Assembly: GCF_003555545.1 (NCBI RefSeq)
Contig: NZ_CP032157.1
Location: 8,064,546 to 8,128,545 of the forward strand
DNA: 64,000 bases
Direction of reading: 5' to 3'
DNA from: Paraflavitalea soli
GTDB taxonomy: Bacteria; Bacteroidota; Bacteroidia; Chitinophagales; Chitinophagaceae
A program made the position numbers and the translations under genes. The notes under the pieces are model-generated. The model saw only the letters and a program-made list of their open reading frames with translations, searched no databases and was not told the origin of the DNA. Shown piece after piece: positions 24,909-35,500 of the stretch (within the stretch, counting starts at the first letter, position 1; each line of letters opens with the position of its first letter).

Positions 24909-25850
24909 ATGTTTATGAAAAAAATGATTACAGGAGTAGTGATGGCAGCGGCCTTCCTCACTGCCTGCAACGGAAATAAAGCAACACATGATGCCTCCGG
25001 TACTTTTGAAGTAGATGAAGTGATCGTATCCTCGGAACTGACCGGTAAATTATTGTCCTTTGATATCACAGAAGGCGATTCCATTCCCAAAGGCAAAGTG
25101 ATCGGTACGATCGATGCAGAAAATCTGTCGCTCCAAAAAGACCAGGTACAGGCCAGTATCGAAGCCCTCAAAGAAAAGACCGCCGACCTTACACCGCAGG
25201 TAAAACTGCTGCAGGACCAGTTGACCGTACAACAATCACAGTTGGACAACCTGTTGCGCGAGAAGAAACGTATAGAAAACCTGCTGAAGCAGGATGCCGC
25301 TACGGGCAAGCAACTGGATGATATGAACGCACAGATCGATGTGGTGCAGAAACAAATGACGGTAACCCAACAGCAGATCAACGTACAGCGCAGCAATGTA
25401 GGCACGCAGAACCGCAGCATCCTCAGCGAAGGCAAACCCCTGGAAAAGCGGGTAGCGCAACTGGAAGATCAGTTAAAACGTGCAGCTGTGGCCAACCCAG
25501 TGGGCGGTACAGTGATCACCAAATATGCAGAAGCGGGAGAGATGACCTCCGTAGGCAAAGCCCTGTATAAGATCGCCGACCTCTCTACCATGACCTTACG
25601 CGCCTACATCACAGGAAGCCAGTTATCACAGGTGAAACTGAACCAGCCTGTAAAAGTATTGATCGATAATGGTGCCAATGCCTACCGGGAGTATCCCGGC
25701 GTGATCACCTGGATAGCTGACAAAGCAGAGTTTACGCCCAAAACGATCCAAACCAAAGAGGAGCGGGCTAACCTGGTATATGCTGTCAAGATCAAAGTAA
25801 AGAACGATGGGTTCATCAAGATCGGCATGTATGGCGAGGTAAAGTTGTGA
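24909..25850 (+). CDS. HlyD/YbhG-type membrane fusion lipoprotein
   Basis: 313 residues (the Met at 24915 is an equally good start). Lipobox AFLTAC near residue 20 anchors it to a membrane. The sequence has a split lipoyl domain (FEVDEVIVSSELTGKLLSFDITEGDSIPKGKVIG, later AAVANPVGGTVITKYAEAGEMTSVGKALYKIADL), a long coiled-coil hairpin between (residues 75-185, rich in Gln/Leu) and a beta-barrel end with IKIGMYGEVKL. It corresponds to YbhG/EmrA-like adaptors linking ABC-2 permeases to TolC. Residues FTPKTIQTKEERANLVYAVK form the motif typical of YbhG relatives. Confidence 0.92.
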   Translation: MFMKKMITGVVMAAAFLTACNGNKATHDASGTFEVDEVIVSSELTGKLLSFDITEGDSIPKGKVIGTIDAENLSLQKDQVQASIEALKEKTADLTPQVKLLQDQLTVQQSQLDNLLREKKRIENLLKQDAATGKQLDDMNAQIDVVQKQMTVTQQQINVQRSNVGTQNRSILSEGKPLEKRVAQLEDQLKRAAVANPVGGTVITKYAEAGEMTSVGKALYKIADLSTMTLRAYITGSQLSQVKLNQPVKVLIDNGANAYREYPGVITWIADKAEFTPKTIQTKEERANLVYAVKIKVKNDGFIKIGMYGEVKL

Positions 25851-25885
25851 AAGCAATAATCAATAATGATTAATCAATAATCAAC

Positions 25886-26803
25886 ATGCCATCAGTAGTT
25901 GCTGAAAATATCGTCAAGAAGTACGGGAAAAAGAAAGATATCGTGGAGGCCTTGCACGGGATTTCCTTCCAGGCAGAAGAAGGGGAGTTGTTCGGTATTA
26001 TCGGGCCGGATGGGGCGGGTAAAACCTCCCTGTTCCGCATCCTCACCACGTTGTTGTTGCCCGATGGCGGCAGCGCCACGGTGGATGGGCTCGATGTAGT
26101 GAAGGATTTTAAGGCCATCCGCAACAGGGTAGGGTATATGCCCGGCCGCTTTTCCCTGTACCAGGACCTTACCGTTGCCGAGAACATGGAATTCTTTGCC
26201 ACCATATTCAATACGTCCATTGAAGAGAACTACGACCTGGTAAAGGAGATCTATTCACAGATAGAACCTTTCAAGGACCGGCGCGCCGGTAAATTATCAG
26301 GTGGTATGAAACAGAAGCTGGCCCTTAGCTGTGCCCTTATTCACCGCCCTTCCGTATTGTTCCTCGATGAACCCACTACCGGGGTTGATGCCGTATCACG
26401 CAAGGAGTTTTGGGAAATGCTGCGCAAGCTCAAACAGCAGGGTATTACCATCCTGGTATCCACGCCCTATATGGATGAGGCCAGCATGTGCGACCGTGTA
26501 GCCCTGCTGCAAAACGGCAAACTATTATCCGTCAATACCCCTGCCGGTGTAAGGGCCTCCTTTGGAAAACCGTTGCTGGCCGTAAGGGGCACCGATATGC
26601 TGTTGCTGCTCACCCACCTGAAACAGTTTGACAGCATTGCAGATGCTTATCCTTTTGGTGAGTACCACCATGCTGTCATGCGGACGGGATACGACATAGA
26701 GCAATTGCGCAATTACCTGCAGCAGCAGGGGCATAAAGAAATAGAGATACAGACCATAGAGCCGGATATAGAAGACTGCTTTATGGATTTGATGAAAAAC
26801 TAA
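25886..26803 (+). CDS. ABC exporter ATP-binding protein 1
   Basis: 305 residues. Walker A GPDGAGKTS, Q-loop region MPGRFSLYQDLTVAENMEFF, signature LSGGMKQKLALSCAL, Walker B VLFLDEPTTGVD and a switch region VSTPYMDEA (His replaced by Pro-Tyr context). The C-terminal 90 residues hold the regulatory extension found in YbhF-like exporters. In E. coli YbhF the two ATPase halves are fused; here they are two genes 10 bp apart. Drives an ABC-2 type exporter at the inner membrane. Confidence 0.93.
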   Translation: MPSVVAENIVKKYGKKKDIVEALHGISFQAEEGELFGIIGPDGAGKTSLFRILTTLLLPDGGSATVDGLDVVKDFKAIRNRVGYMPGRFSLYQDLTVAENMEFFATIFNTSIEENYDLVKEIYSQIEPFKDRRAGKLSGGMKQKLALSCALIHRPSVLFLDEPTTGVDAVSRKEFWEMLRKLKQQGITILVSTPYMDEASMCDRVALLQNGKLLSVNTPAGVRASFGKPLLAVRGTDMLLLLTHLKQFDSIADAYPFGEYHHAVMRTGYDIEQLRNYLQQQGHKEIEIQTIEPDIEDCFMDLMKN

Positions 26804-26813
26804 AACATGCAGG

Positions 26814-27560
26814 ATGTCTCAAAACATCGCTATAAAAGCTGATCAGCTCACCAAACATTTTGGAGCCTTCACAGCCGTAGATGGTATCTCCTTTGAAGTA
26901 CAGCAGGGGGAGATATTCGGGTTCCTGGGCGCCAACGGTGCCGGTAAAACCACCGCCATGCGTATGCTCTGCGGGTTGTCCATCCCCACCAGTGGAACGG
27001 CTACCGTAGCAGGATTTGACGTGTACAAACAAACTGAACAGATCAAAAGGAATATAGGGTACATGAGCCAGAAGTTTTCCCTGTACGAAGACCTTACCGT
27101 AAAAGAGAATATCCGCTTCTATGCCGGTATCTATGGCAAGAGCGATGCTTTTATCAAAGAAAAGACGGCCTACCTGTTGCAGGAGCTGCACATGGAAAGC
27201 GAAGCGAACAAACTGGTGCGATCACTGCCCCTCGGATGGAAACAAAAGCTGGCATTCTCCGTGGCCATCTTTCATGAGCCTGGTATTGTATTCCTCGACG
27301 AACCCACGGGTGGGGTAGACCCTGTAACGCGGCGGGAGTTCTGGAACATGATCTACCAGGCAGCGGCCAAAGGCATTACCGTATTTGTGACCACCCACTA
27401 CATGGATGAAGCAGAGTATTGTAACCGGGTATCCATCATGGTAGATGGCCGTATCGATGCCCTGGATACCCCCCGTGAGTTGAAAAGATCATTGCAGGCC
27501 AGCTCCATGGATGAAGTGTTCTTAAAGCTGGCCAGGAAAGCGAAAAGGAATGCAGATTAA
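26814..27560 (+). CDS. ABC exporter ATP-binding protein 2
   Basis: 248 residues. Walker A GANGAGKTTA, Walker B IVFLDEPTGGVD, switch FVTTHYMDEAEYC. The signature motif is degenerate (LPLGWKQKLAFSVA in place of LSGGQ), as known for the second nucleotide-binding half of YbhF/RbbA-type transporters, so this is expected and not a sign of decay. Probably pairs with the ATPase upstream to form an asymmetric ATP-binding dimer with the two permeases. Confidence 0.93.
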   Translation: MSQNIAIKADQLTKHFGAFTAVDGISFEVQQGEIFGFLGANGAGKTTAMRMLCGLSIPTSGTATVAGFDVYKQTEQIKRNIGYMSQKFSLYEDLTVKENIRFYAGIYGKSDAFIKEKTAYLLQELHMESEANKLVRSLPLGWKQKLAFSVAIFHEPGIVFLDEPTGGVDPVTRREFWNMIYQAAAKGITVFVTTHYMDEAEYCNRVSIMVDGRIDALDTPRELKRSLQASSMDEVFLKLARKAKRNAD

Positions 27561-27574
27561 GTTAAAAAACAGCC

Positions 27575-28681
27575 ATGAAACAGTTTCTATCGTTTGTAAA
27601 AAAAGAGTTCTACCATATCGGGCGCGACAGGCGAACGCTGTTCATCCTGCTGGGCATGCCCATTATGCAAATCATCATTTTCGGGTTTGCACTGACCAAT
27701 GAGGTGAAGAACTCAAAGATCGCCATCCTCGACAATGCGCAGGATGTGGCTTCCTCAGACATCCGCAGCCAGCTCGATGCCAGCCGCTACTTTGATGTGG
27801 TGATGGAGATGCACTCCTATAAAGAGATGGAAGCAGCATTTAAAAAAGGGAAGATCAAACTGGCCGTGGTATTTCCCCAGCAGTTTAATAGTGATCTGCA
27901 ACACTTTAATACCGCACAAATTCAATTGGTGGCCGATGCTTCTGATCCCAACGTCGCTACCACGCTCACCAACTATGCCACAGCCGTGATCATGGATTAC
28001 CAGGACAGGGTGACCAATGGCCGCAAACTGCCCTATACCATCAAAACAGAAATGCGGATGCTGTACAATCCCCAGCTGAAAGGCGCTTACAGCTTTGTGC
28101 CGGGGGTAATGGCGATGGTGCTGATGCTGGTATGTACGATGATGACCGCCATTACCGTGGTGCGGGAAAAAGAGACCGGCACCATGGAGATCATGCTTGT
28201 ATCGCCCGTAAGGCCTATGAAGATCGTAACCGCCAAAGCAGTGCCTTACCTGTTGTTGTCCATGATCAATATTGCCAGTATCCTGTTGTTGAGCGTGTTT
28301 GTGCTGGATGTGCCCATCAATGGGAGTTTATTGCTGCTGATAGCAGAAAGCATTTTGTTTATCCTTACTTCCCTGGCATTGGGGTTACTCATATCCTCCT
28401 CTACCGATTCACAGCAAACCGCCATGTTCATTTCCTTAACCGGCTTGTTCCTGCCTACCGTAATGTTGAGCGGATTCATGTTTCCCATAGAAAATATGCC
28501 CTTGCCTTTGCGTATCCTATCCAATGCGGTGCCCTCAAAATGGTACTATGATATTGTGAAATCAGTCATGATCAAAGGACTGGGCATATCGGCCATCTGG
28601 AAGGAAACACTGATCCTGGCAGGGATGACCTTATTCCTGCTGGCATTGGCCATTAAGAAGTTTAAAATAAGACTGGCATGA
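27575..28681 (+). CDS. ABC-2 type permease (YbhS-like)
   Basis: 368 residues. One N-terminal membrane helix (about 22-42), a large periplasmic domain (residues 45-175), then five helices from VPGVMAMVLMLVCTMMTAITVVREKE onward, where VREKETGTMEIMLVSP is the signature cytoplasmic motif of YbhS/YbhR/Yhhj permeases. The last helices contain LFLPTVMLSGFMFPIENMP. Forms the membrane channel with the next gene, with which it overlaps by 4 bp (ATGA). Confidence 0.92.
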   Translation: MKQFLSFVKKEFYHIGRDRRTLFILLGMPIMQIIIFGFALTNEVKNSKIAILDNAQDVASSDIRSQLDASRYFDVVMEMHSYKEMEAAFKKGKIKLAVVFPQQFNSDLQHFNTAQIQLVADASDPNVATTLTNYATAVIMDYQDRVTNGRKLPYTIKTEMRMLYNPQLKGAYSFVPGVMAMVLMLVCTMMTAITVVREKETGTMEIMLVSPVRPMKIVTAKAVPYLLLSMINIASILLLSVFVLDVPINGSLLLLIAESILFILTSLALGLLISSSTDSQQTAMFISLTGLFLPTVMLSGFMFPIENMPLPLRILSNAVPSKWYYDIVKSVMIKGLGISAIWKETLILAGMTLFLLALAIKKFKIRLA

Positions 28682-29796
28682 GAACATTAAAATTCCTGCT
28701 GCAAAAAGAATTCCGGCAGATCTTTCGTGATCCTGCCATCATACGCATACTCTTTGTGATGCCCCTGGTGCAGTTGATGATACTACCCCGCGCAGCGGAT
28801 TATGAAGTGAAGAACATTAAACTCAGTGTGGTGGATCACGATCATTCCACTTATTCCCGTCAGCTGGTCTCCAAGATCACCGCTTCCGGTTACTTTATCC
28901 TGAACAATTATACCGGCTCTTATAAAGAAGCGATGCTGGAGGTGGAAAAGGACCATGCCGATTTGATATTGGAAATACCCGCTTCCTTTGAGAAGAACGT
29001 GGTAAAGGAAGATGAAGGCACTTTATTTATGGCCGTCAATGCCATCAACGGTACCAAGGCCAACCTGGGCGCTGCCTACCTGCGCAGCATTATCCAGGAT
29101 TTTAACCGCGAGGTGAGAATGAAATGGGTACAGTTTCCCCGTTTCGATCCGGAAATGAACCTGCAGGTTACTTCTTCCAATTGGTTCAATCCTTCCCTCA
29201 ACTACCGTTATTTTATGGTGCCCGGTATCCTGGTGGTGCTGGTTACCATGGTAGGTGCTTTCCTTACTTCACTCAACATTGTAAAGGAAAAAGAGATTGG
29301 CACTATTGAACAGATCAATGTAACACCTATTCATAAATACCATTTTATATTGGGTAAACTGATCCCCTTTTGGGTGCTCGGTATGGTGGTGCTGAGCCTG
29401 GGATTGATACTCGCGAGGTTTGCTTACAACGTAATTCCAGAAGGGAGTCTGCTCACCATTTATGTGTTTGCCGCCGTGTATTTACTGGCCGTGCTGGGAT
29501 TAGGGTTGTTGTTGTCTACGTATACCGCCAATCAGCAGCAGGCCATGTTGCTTTCTTTCTTCATCATGATGGTGTTTATCCTGCTGGGTGGTCTGTATAC
29601 TTCCATCGAAAGTATGCCTGCCTGGGCACAGGTAGTGGTTAAGTTCAACCCCGTGGCCTATTTTGTGGAAGTGATGCGTATGGTGATCCTCAAAGGCAGC
29701 AGCCTGGGCGATATCAAACAACAACTGCTGATCGTATTCGGCTTTGCCGTGCTGCTCAACGGCTGGGCGATACTGAGTTACAAGAAAAGGGCCTGA
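28678..29796 (+). CDS. ABC-2 type permease (YbhR-like)
   Basis: 372 residues, same layout as its upstream partner: membrane anchor near residues 20-38, periplasmic domain, and a five-helix core beginning VPGILVVLVTMVGAFLTSLNIVKEKEIGTIEQINVTP. Ends with ILLGGLYTSIESMPAWAQ and a last helix. The start codon overlaps the stop of the first permease. Last gene of the operon, followed by an intrinsic terminator at 29838. Confidence 0.92.
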   Translation: MRTLKFLLQKEFRQIFRDPAIIRILFVMPLVQLMILPRAADYEVKNIKLSVVDHDHSTYSRQLVSKITASGYFILNNYTGSYKEAMLEVEKDHADLILEIPASFEKNVVKEDEGTLFMAVNAINGTKANLGAAYLRSIIQDFNREVRMKWVQFPRFDPEMNLQVTSSNWFNPSLNYRYFMVPGILVVLVTMVGAFLTSLNIVKEKEIGTIEQINVTPIHKYHFILGKLIPFWVLGMVVLSLGLILARFAYNVIPEGSLLTIYVFAAVYLLAVLGLGLLLSTYTANQQQAMLLSFFIMMVFILLGGLYTSIESMPAWAQVVVKFNPVAYFVEVMRMVILKGSSLGDIKQQLLIVFGFAVLLNGWAILSYKKRA

Positions 29797-29837
29797 ACAT
29801 TTTATTCTACATCCCTGCAAATGAACCTATGTCTGTT

Positions 29838-29866
29838 AAACTATCGCTTTCGGCGATAGTTTTTCC
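29838..29866 (+). terminator. Intrinsic terminator of the ABC exporter operon
   Basis: AAACTATCGC (29838-29847), loop of 5, then its exact complement GCGATAGTTT (29853-29862) running into a T-rich tract (TTTTCCTTTTTC). 42 bp after the last permease stop. Confidence 0.85.
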
Positions 29867-30048
29867 TTTTTCAACTATTCAGGTTTTCTCCCGGAAGCAT
29901 GCCTTGATAAATTAGCAGCCATATCAGGTAAAAGCTTATTGCATTGAATAAATTAATATATTTATTATTTATAATAAGTGTATCGTAGTTGGCCTTTACC
30001 TGTATGATAGATCTCCCTGCTAATTTGTTTTAATGTAATTGAACCGCT

Positions 30049-31353
30049 ATGAAACTTTTATTGTCGGGATGCTTTCTTCTATGGAGCACTGGTATACTTA
30101 TTGGCCTGGCCATACCCTCTTCATTGTCTGCACAGGAAACTGGTATTGATACTTTACACCTGGATATCAGCAAAGCTAAAGCAATCTTTCTGCAGCGAAA
30201 TTTAACACTGCTGGCCAATCAATACAATATTGATATCAGCAAAGCCCAGGTAGAGCAGGCAAAGGTTTGGGACAATCCCATATTGAACACCGACCAGAAT
30301 GTGTATGATGGAAAGTTTTTTCGCCATACTACAGAAAACGGAGTGCAATATGGGCAGGTGTACATAGAGGTGCAGCAATTGATACGCACAGCAGGGAAGA
30401 TAAAGAAGGGTACACAGCTCGCCCGTGATAATGTACTCAACAACGAAGCTGCTTTTAAAGATGTAATGCGCAATCTTAAATACCTGCTGACCACCGATCT
30501 TAATAACTTATCCCAACTACAGCAAACTGCTGGTATCTTCCAGGCCGAAATGCATACCATGCAGGTACTGGTGAAAGGCATGGATGAAATGCTGAAGACC
30601 GGCGATGTATCCCGGAAAGAAAATATCCGTATCAAAGCAGTCTTGTTTTCCCTGCAAAATGATTATGCCGACAATATCCGGCAACAGGTTGATCTACAAA
30701 AAGAAATAGGGCAGTTGTTACAGCTTAAAGAGGATGTATGGGTAGTGGCCGATGCAGGACAACCGCTGCCTGCGGAACGGATCAACCAGCTGCGCATTGG
30801 GGACCTCCGGGACCTGGCTTTGCAAAACAGGCCCGACCTTCAACTTTCCAAGGGCCAGCAGGTCTTTCAACAACACAATATAGCCTATCAAAAAGCCCTG
30901 GCTGTACCCGATATTACCATAAGCCCTGAATACGACCGGCTGAACAGCTATGTTCCCAACTATGTAGGATTGGGGATCTCCCTTCCATTACCCCTGTTCA
31001 ATAGAAACAAAGGGAATATTCGCGCTGCGGAACTGACCGCCAAACAAGCCGATCTGCTTGTTATTCAATTGCAGGACCAGGTGGGTAAAGAAGTATTGGC
31101 AGCCTGGCAAAAACTTAAAAACGCTACCGCCCTTTTTGACAATGAAAATACCCAGCTAAAAGACGATTATGAATCCTTGATGAAAAACATGACTGAAAGT
31201 TACCAGCGACGGGAGGTAAGCCTGATCGAGTTCATCGATTTCTTTGATGCTTACAAGGATACCCGTACGAAACAGTACCAGCAAATAGCGAATCAGCGTA
31301 ATGCGGTGGCTGAACTTAACTATTCTATCCATCAGGATATCATTCAGCTTTAA
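30049..31353 (+). CDS. CzcC/CusC-type outer membrane efflux protein
   Basis: 434 residues with signal peptide ending near SLSAQ (residue 29). TolC/OEP-type protein with the form usual in metal RND systems (ISKAKAIFLQRNLTLLANQYNIDISKAQVEQAKVWDNP at the start of the first repeat; YVGLGISLPLPLFNRNKGNI in the second). First gene of a three-gene operon with adaptor and CzcA-like pump, so it is the outer-membrane duct of a metal efflux complex. 12 bp before the adaptor. No metal-responsive regulator is adjacent. Confidence 0.92.
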   Translation: MKLLLSGCFLLWSTGILIGLAIPSSLSAQETGIDTLHLDISKAKAIFLQRNLTLLANQYNIDISKAQVEQAKVWDNPILNTDQNVYDGKFFRHTTENGVQYGQVYIEVQQLIRTAGKIKKGTQLARDNVLNNEAAFKDVMRNLKYLLTTDLNNLSQLQQTAGIFQAEMHTMQVLVKGMDEMLKTGDVSRKENIRIKAVLFSLQNDYADNIRQQVDLQKEIGQLLQLKEDVWVVADAGQPLPAERINQLRIGDLRDLALQNRPDLQLSKGQQVFQQHNIAYQKALAVPDITISPEYDRLNSYVPNYVGLGISLPLPLFNRNKGNIRAAELTAKQADLLVIQLQDQVGKEVLAAWQKLKNATALFDNENTQLKDDYESLMKNMTESYQRREVSLIEFIDFFDAYKDTRTKQYQQIANQRNAVAELNYSIHQDIIQL

Positions 31354-31364
31354 AACCCAACAAT

Positions 31365-32495
31365 ATGAAAATGCAATTACTTCCATTATCAATAGTTGTC
31401 ATGGGCGCCATCTTTACGTTTTCCTGTAACCACCAGCCGAAAGAAAGTGCCCATGCCGGGAACGCCGACTTTATCAGCGACAGCGCTATGAAATTGATCC
31501 GGCTGGATACTGCCCGGTGGAGAAATATTGACGATGAGCTAAAGCTAAGTGGAGAAGTGAGTTTTGATGAGAACAAAGTGGTAAAGATATACCCCTTCAG
31601 CAGCGGCCAGGTGTTGAGTGTAAACGTAAGCATAGGCGATTATGTAAAAAGCGGGCAAACCCTGGCCACCATTAAAAGTGCAGAAGTTGCCGGCAATTAT
31701 GCCGATCTGTCTATCGCAGGAAATGACATTGCCATTGCTGAAAAGGATATGCAAAATAAGGATCGCTTATATAAGAACGGCATTGCCAGCGAAAAGGAAT
31801 ACCAGGAAGCCAGGGAGTATTATAATAAAGCGATGGCCAATGCCCATAAAATAAAAGAGCAGATACAGATCAATGGAGGCGGTAGAACGGCAGCCAGCGG
31901 TGTCTATATAGTCACTGCCCCACGCAGTGGGTATGTAGTGGAGAAACTGATCAATCCCGGCAACTTTATCCGCAATGATAATAGCACCAATATGTTTACC
32001 ATCGGTGATATTAGTGATGTATGGATCTGGGCCAATGTATATGAAACCGATATTGCTAAAGTGAAACAGGGATATGCTGCGTTTGTCAATACTTTGTCGT
32101 ACCCCGATAGTGTTTTTGAAGGCAAGGTTGATAAAGTAAGCCAGGTGCTTGATCCTGTATCTAAAGTGATGAAGATAAGAATTGTATTGGCCAACCGGAG
32201 CGGCACCCTCAAACCTGAAATGTTTGCCAATATTACGATCCATAATACAGAGGCCAGCAAAATGGTGGCCGTGCCTGCCAGTGCCATCATCAATGATAAC
32301 AAAAAGAACTATGTGGTAGTATTTAAAAATAACAATGATGTGGACAGCAGGGAGATAAAGGTGTATAAAACAGCGGGGGGATATGCTTACATCCGGGAGG
32401 GATTGCAGCAGGGTGAGCAGATCATTACCAAAAACCAGATATTGATCTATAAGAAAATTCAGGACAATAACAATACTTCAGTAGGTAGCCGGTAA
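31365..32495 (+). CDS. CzcB/CusB-type periplasmic adaptor lipoprotein
   Basis: 376 residues. Lipobox GAIFTFSC (Cys about 22). Barrel-sandwich, coiled-coil hairpin and beta-barrel domains in order: KIYPFSSGQVLSVNVSIGDYVKSGQTLATIKS (lipoyl half 1), helices to about residue 160, APRSGYVVEKLINPGNFIRNDNS (lipoyl half 2), ISDVWIWANVYETDIAKVKQG (beta barrel), ending in a membrane-proximal domain. Links the pump to the outer-membrane channel and may hand over metal ions. No His-rich N-terminal metal-binding extension is present. Confidence 0.93.
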   Translation: MKMQLLPLSIVVMGAIFTFSCNHQPKESAHAGNADFISDSAMKLIRLDTARWRNIDDELKLSGEVSFDENKVVKIYPFSSGQVLSVNVSIGDYVKSGQTLATIKSAEVAGNYADLSIAGNDIAIAEKDMQNKDRLYKNGIASEKEYQEAREYYNKAMANAHKIKEQIQINGGGRTAASGVYIVTAPRSGYVVEKLINPGNFIRNDNSTNMFTIGDISDVWIWANVYETDIAKVKQGYAAFVNTLSYPDSVFEGKVDKVSQVLDPVSKVMKIRIVLANRSGTLKPEMFANITIHNTEASKMVAVPASAIINDNKKNYVVVFKNNNDVDSREIKVYKTAGGYAYIREGLQQGEQIITKNQILIYKKIQDNNNTSVGSR

Positions 32496-32538
32496 TCGTC
32501 ATCACTAAGCAGCCAATATTTATTAAAATCCCGGATGT

Positions 32539-35500
32539 ATGAATAAGTTTATTAAGAACATTGTTCTGTTTTCCCTGCGGCACCGTTATTTTATTTTCTT
32601 CATGACTGGCGTACTTATTGCCCTGGGGATATGGAGTTATAAGAAAACACCTATTGAAACATTTCCCGACGTTACCAATACCCAGATCATTATTATCACC
32701 CAATGGCCCGGCAGGAGTGCTGAAGAAATTGAGAAGTTTATTACCATACCCCTGGAAACCGAATTGAACAGTGTACAGAAAAGGTCCAACCTGCGCTCCA
32801 ATTCTTCTTTTGGCCTGAGCTTTATAACACTGATATTCGACGATGGAGTGGATGATGCATTTGCCAGGCAGCAGGTGATGAGCCGGGTGATCAATGCCGA
32901 TCTGCCCGATGGGGTGCGGCCTGAGATCCAGCCGCCTTACGGACCTACCGGAGAAATATACAGGTATACCCTGCAAAGTAATACAGTTGACATTCGTGAA
33001 CTTACTGCTATCCAGGATTGGGTGTTGGACCGCCAGTTTAAAAGCGTGCCCGGTGTAGCTGATGTGAATACCTTTGGCGGCGAAGAAAAAACCTTTGAAG
33101 TAAGTGTAAATCCCGACCTGCTGGTAAAATACAACCTTTCTTCGCTCGATGTGTACAATGCCATTGCCAAAAGCAATGTGAATGTAGGAGGAGATGTGAT
33201 CAAAAGAAATGGCCAGGCTTATGTGGTAAGAGGCATTGGTGTACTCAACAATACAGATGAGATCAACAACGTGATCATTAATAAAGTGAATGGTGTGCCA
33301 TTATTGGTAAAGAATGTAGCTGTCGTGATGGAAAGCAGTAAACCCCTGCTGGGTACCGTAGCCAAGGATGGGATACCGGGGCAGGTGCAGGGAATAGTGG
33401 TCATGCGTAAAGGGGAAAACCCTTCAGAAGTATTAGACGCGCTGCATAAGAAAGTAGATGAACTCAATAAAAGCATTTTGCCCCATGATGTAAAGATCAT
33501 TCCGTTTTACGATCGTACCACCCTCATGAATTATGCTACCGAAACGGTGATCCACAACCTCCTGGAAGGTATTATACTGGTAACAGTGATCGTGTTTTTA
33601 TTCATGGCCGATTGGCGTACCACCCTCATCGTGGGTATTATCATCCCCTTATCATTGTTGTTTGCCTTTATATGTATGCGTATAAAGGGCATGAATGCCA
33701 ATCTGCTGAGTATGGGCGCGGTGGATTTTGGGATCATTATAGATGGCGCCGTAGTAATGGTGGAAGGTCTGTTTGTTGCACTGGACCAAAAAGCAAGAGA
33801 AGTGGGCATGGAAAAATTCAATAAACTAGCTAAGCTGGGGCTGTTCAAAAACAAAGGCGCCGAGATGGGTAAGGCTATCTTCTTCTCGAAACTGATCATC
33901 ATTACCTGCCTTATTCCCATATTTGCCTTTCAGAAGGTAGAAGGGAAAATGTTTTCTCCGCTTGCCTATACCCTGGGATTTGCCTTGTTGGGCGCCCTGA
34001 TCCTTACGCTTACCCTGGTGCCTGCCCTGTCGAGTATTTTGCTGCGGAGAAACGTGCGGGAAAAGCACAACCCTATTGTAATCTTTTTTGAAAAGGGCGT
34101 TGCCCGGTTGTTTACTGTCGTGTACCGCAACCAGAAGAAAAGCGTGCTGATAGCCCTGGCGATCATGCTGCTCGCTTTTTTTTCTTTTAAGTTTCTTGGA
34201 TCTGAGTTTTTGCCCCAGCTCAATGAAGGTGCATTGTGGGTTACGGCCGAATTGCCCAGAAGCGTTTCCCTCGAAGAGGCCGATAGTATTTCCGGCCGGA
34301 TCGATGCTGATATACGAACCTTTTCCGAAGTAAGGCATACCCTGGTGCAGGTAGGGCGTACCAATGATGGAACTGATCCGAAGGGCTTCTTCAACGTACA
34401 AATAGCGGTAGACCTCCTGCCGGAAAAGGAATGGAAAAGAAAGCTTACCTATGATGAACTGGTAGATGAAATGAATACAAAGCTGCAGTTGTATCCCGGC
34501 GTTGTGTTTAATTATTCCCAGCCGATCAGGGACAACGTGGCCGAAGCAGTGGCGGGCGTTCCTGCGGCCCTGGCTGTAAAAATATTTGGCCCCGATTTTA
34601 ATACACTGGATAGCAATGCCAATCTTGTATATAATGTCTTAAAAGAAGTAAAAGGGGTGGAAGACCTGGGTATTATCCGCAACCTGGGCCAGCCCGAGTT
34701 CCGGATAGAACTTAACCAGCACAAGATGGCCATCTATGGGGTAAGCACTGCCGATGCCAATGCTGTAATAGAAATGGCCATTGGAGGTAAAGCTGCTACC
34801 CAATTGTTTGAAGGCGAAAGGAAATTTGATATCCGCCTACGTTACCAGGAGCAATACCGGGCTACAGAAGAGGCCGTACAAAATCTGATGGTGCCTACCA
34901 TGGATGGCTCAAAAGTGCCTTTAAAAGAAATTGCTGACATTGTTACCCTTACCGGGCCTGCCTTCATTTACCGTGATAACAATGTCCGGTATATCACGGT
35001 AAAATTCTCAGTACGAGGGAGAGACCTGGGAAGCACCATTGCAGAAGCGCAGCAAAAAGTAGACGCAGCCATTCACCTGACGTTAGGCTACACCTCTACC
35101 TGGAATGGAGAGTTTGAGAACCAGCAAAGAGCTGTTAAGACCCTGGGGCAGGTGGTGCCGCTTTGTATACTTGTGATCTTTCTCATATTGTTTGTCACCT
35201 TTGGCGATGCAAAGGATGCATTATTAACCATCATGAATGTACCTTTTGCATTGATTGGCGGTATCCTGGCCTTACACATTACAGGCATGAATTTCAGCAT
35301 CAGTGCCGGCATTGGCTTTATTGCTTTATTTGGTGTATGTATTCAAAATGGAGTAATACTCATCAGCGTGTTCAGGAAGAACCTGGAAGCAAAAATGAGT
35401 TTAGACAATGCTATTAATCAGGGTGTCATTAGCCGCGTAAGGCCCGTAGTGATGACCGCCTTAATGGCCATGATCGGTCTTTTACCCGCAGCTATCAGTC

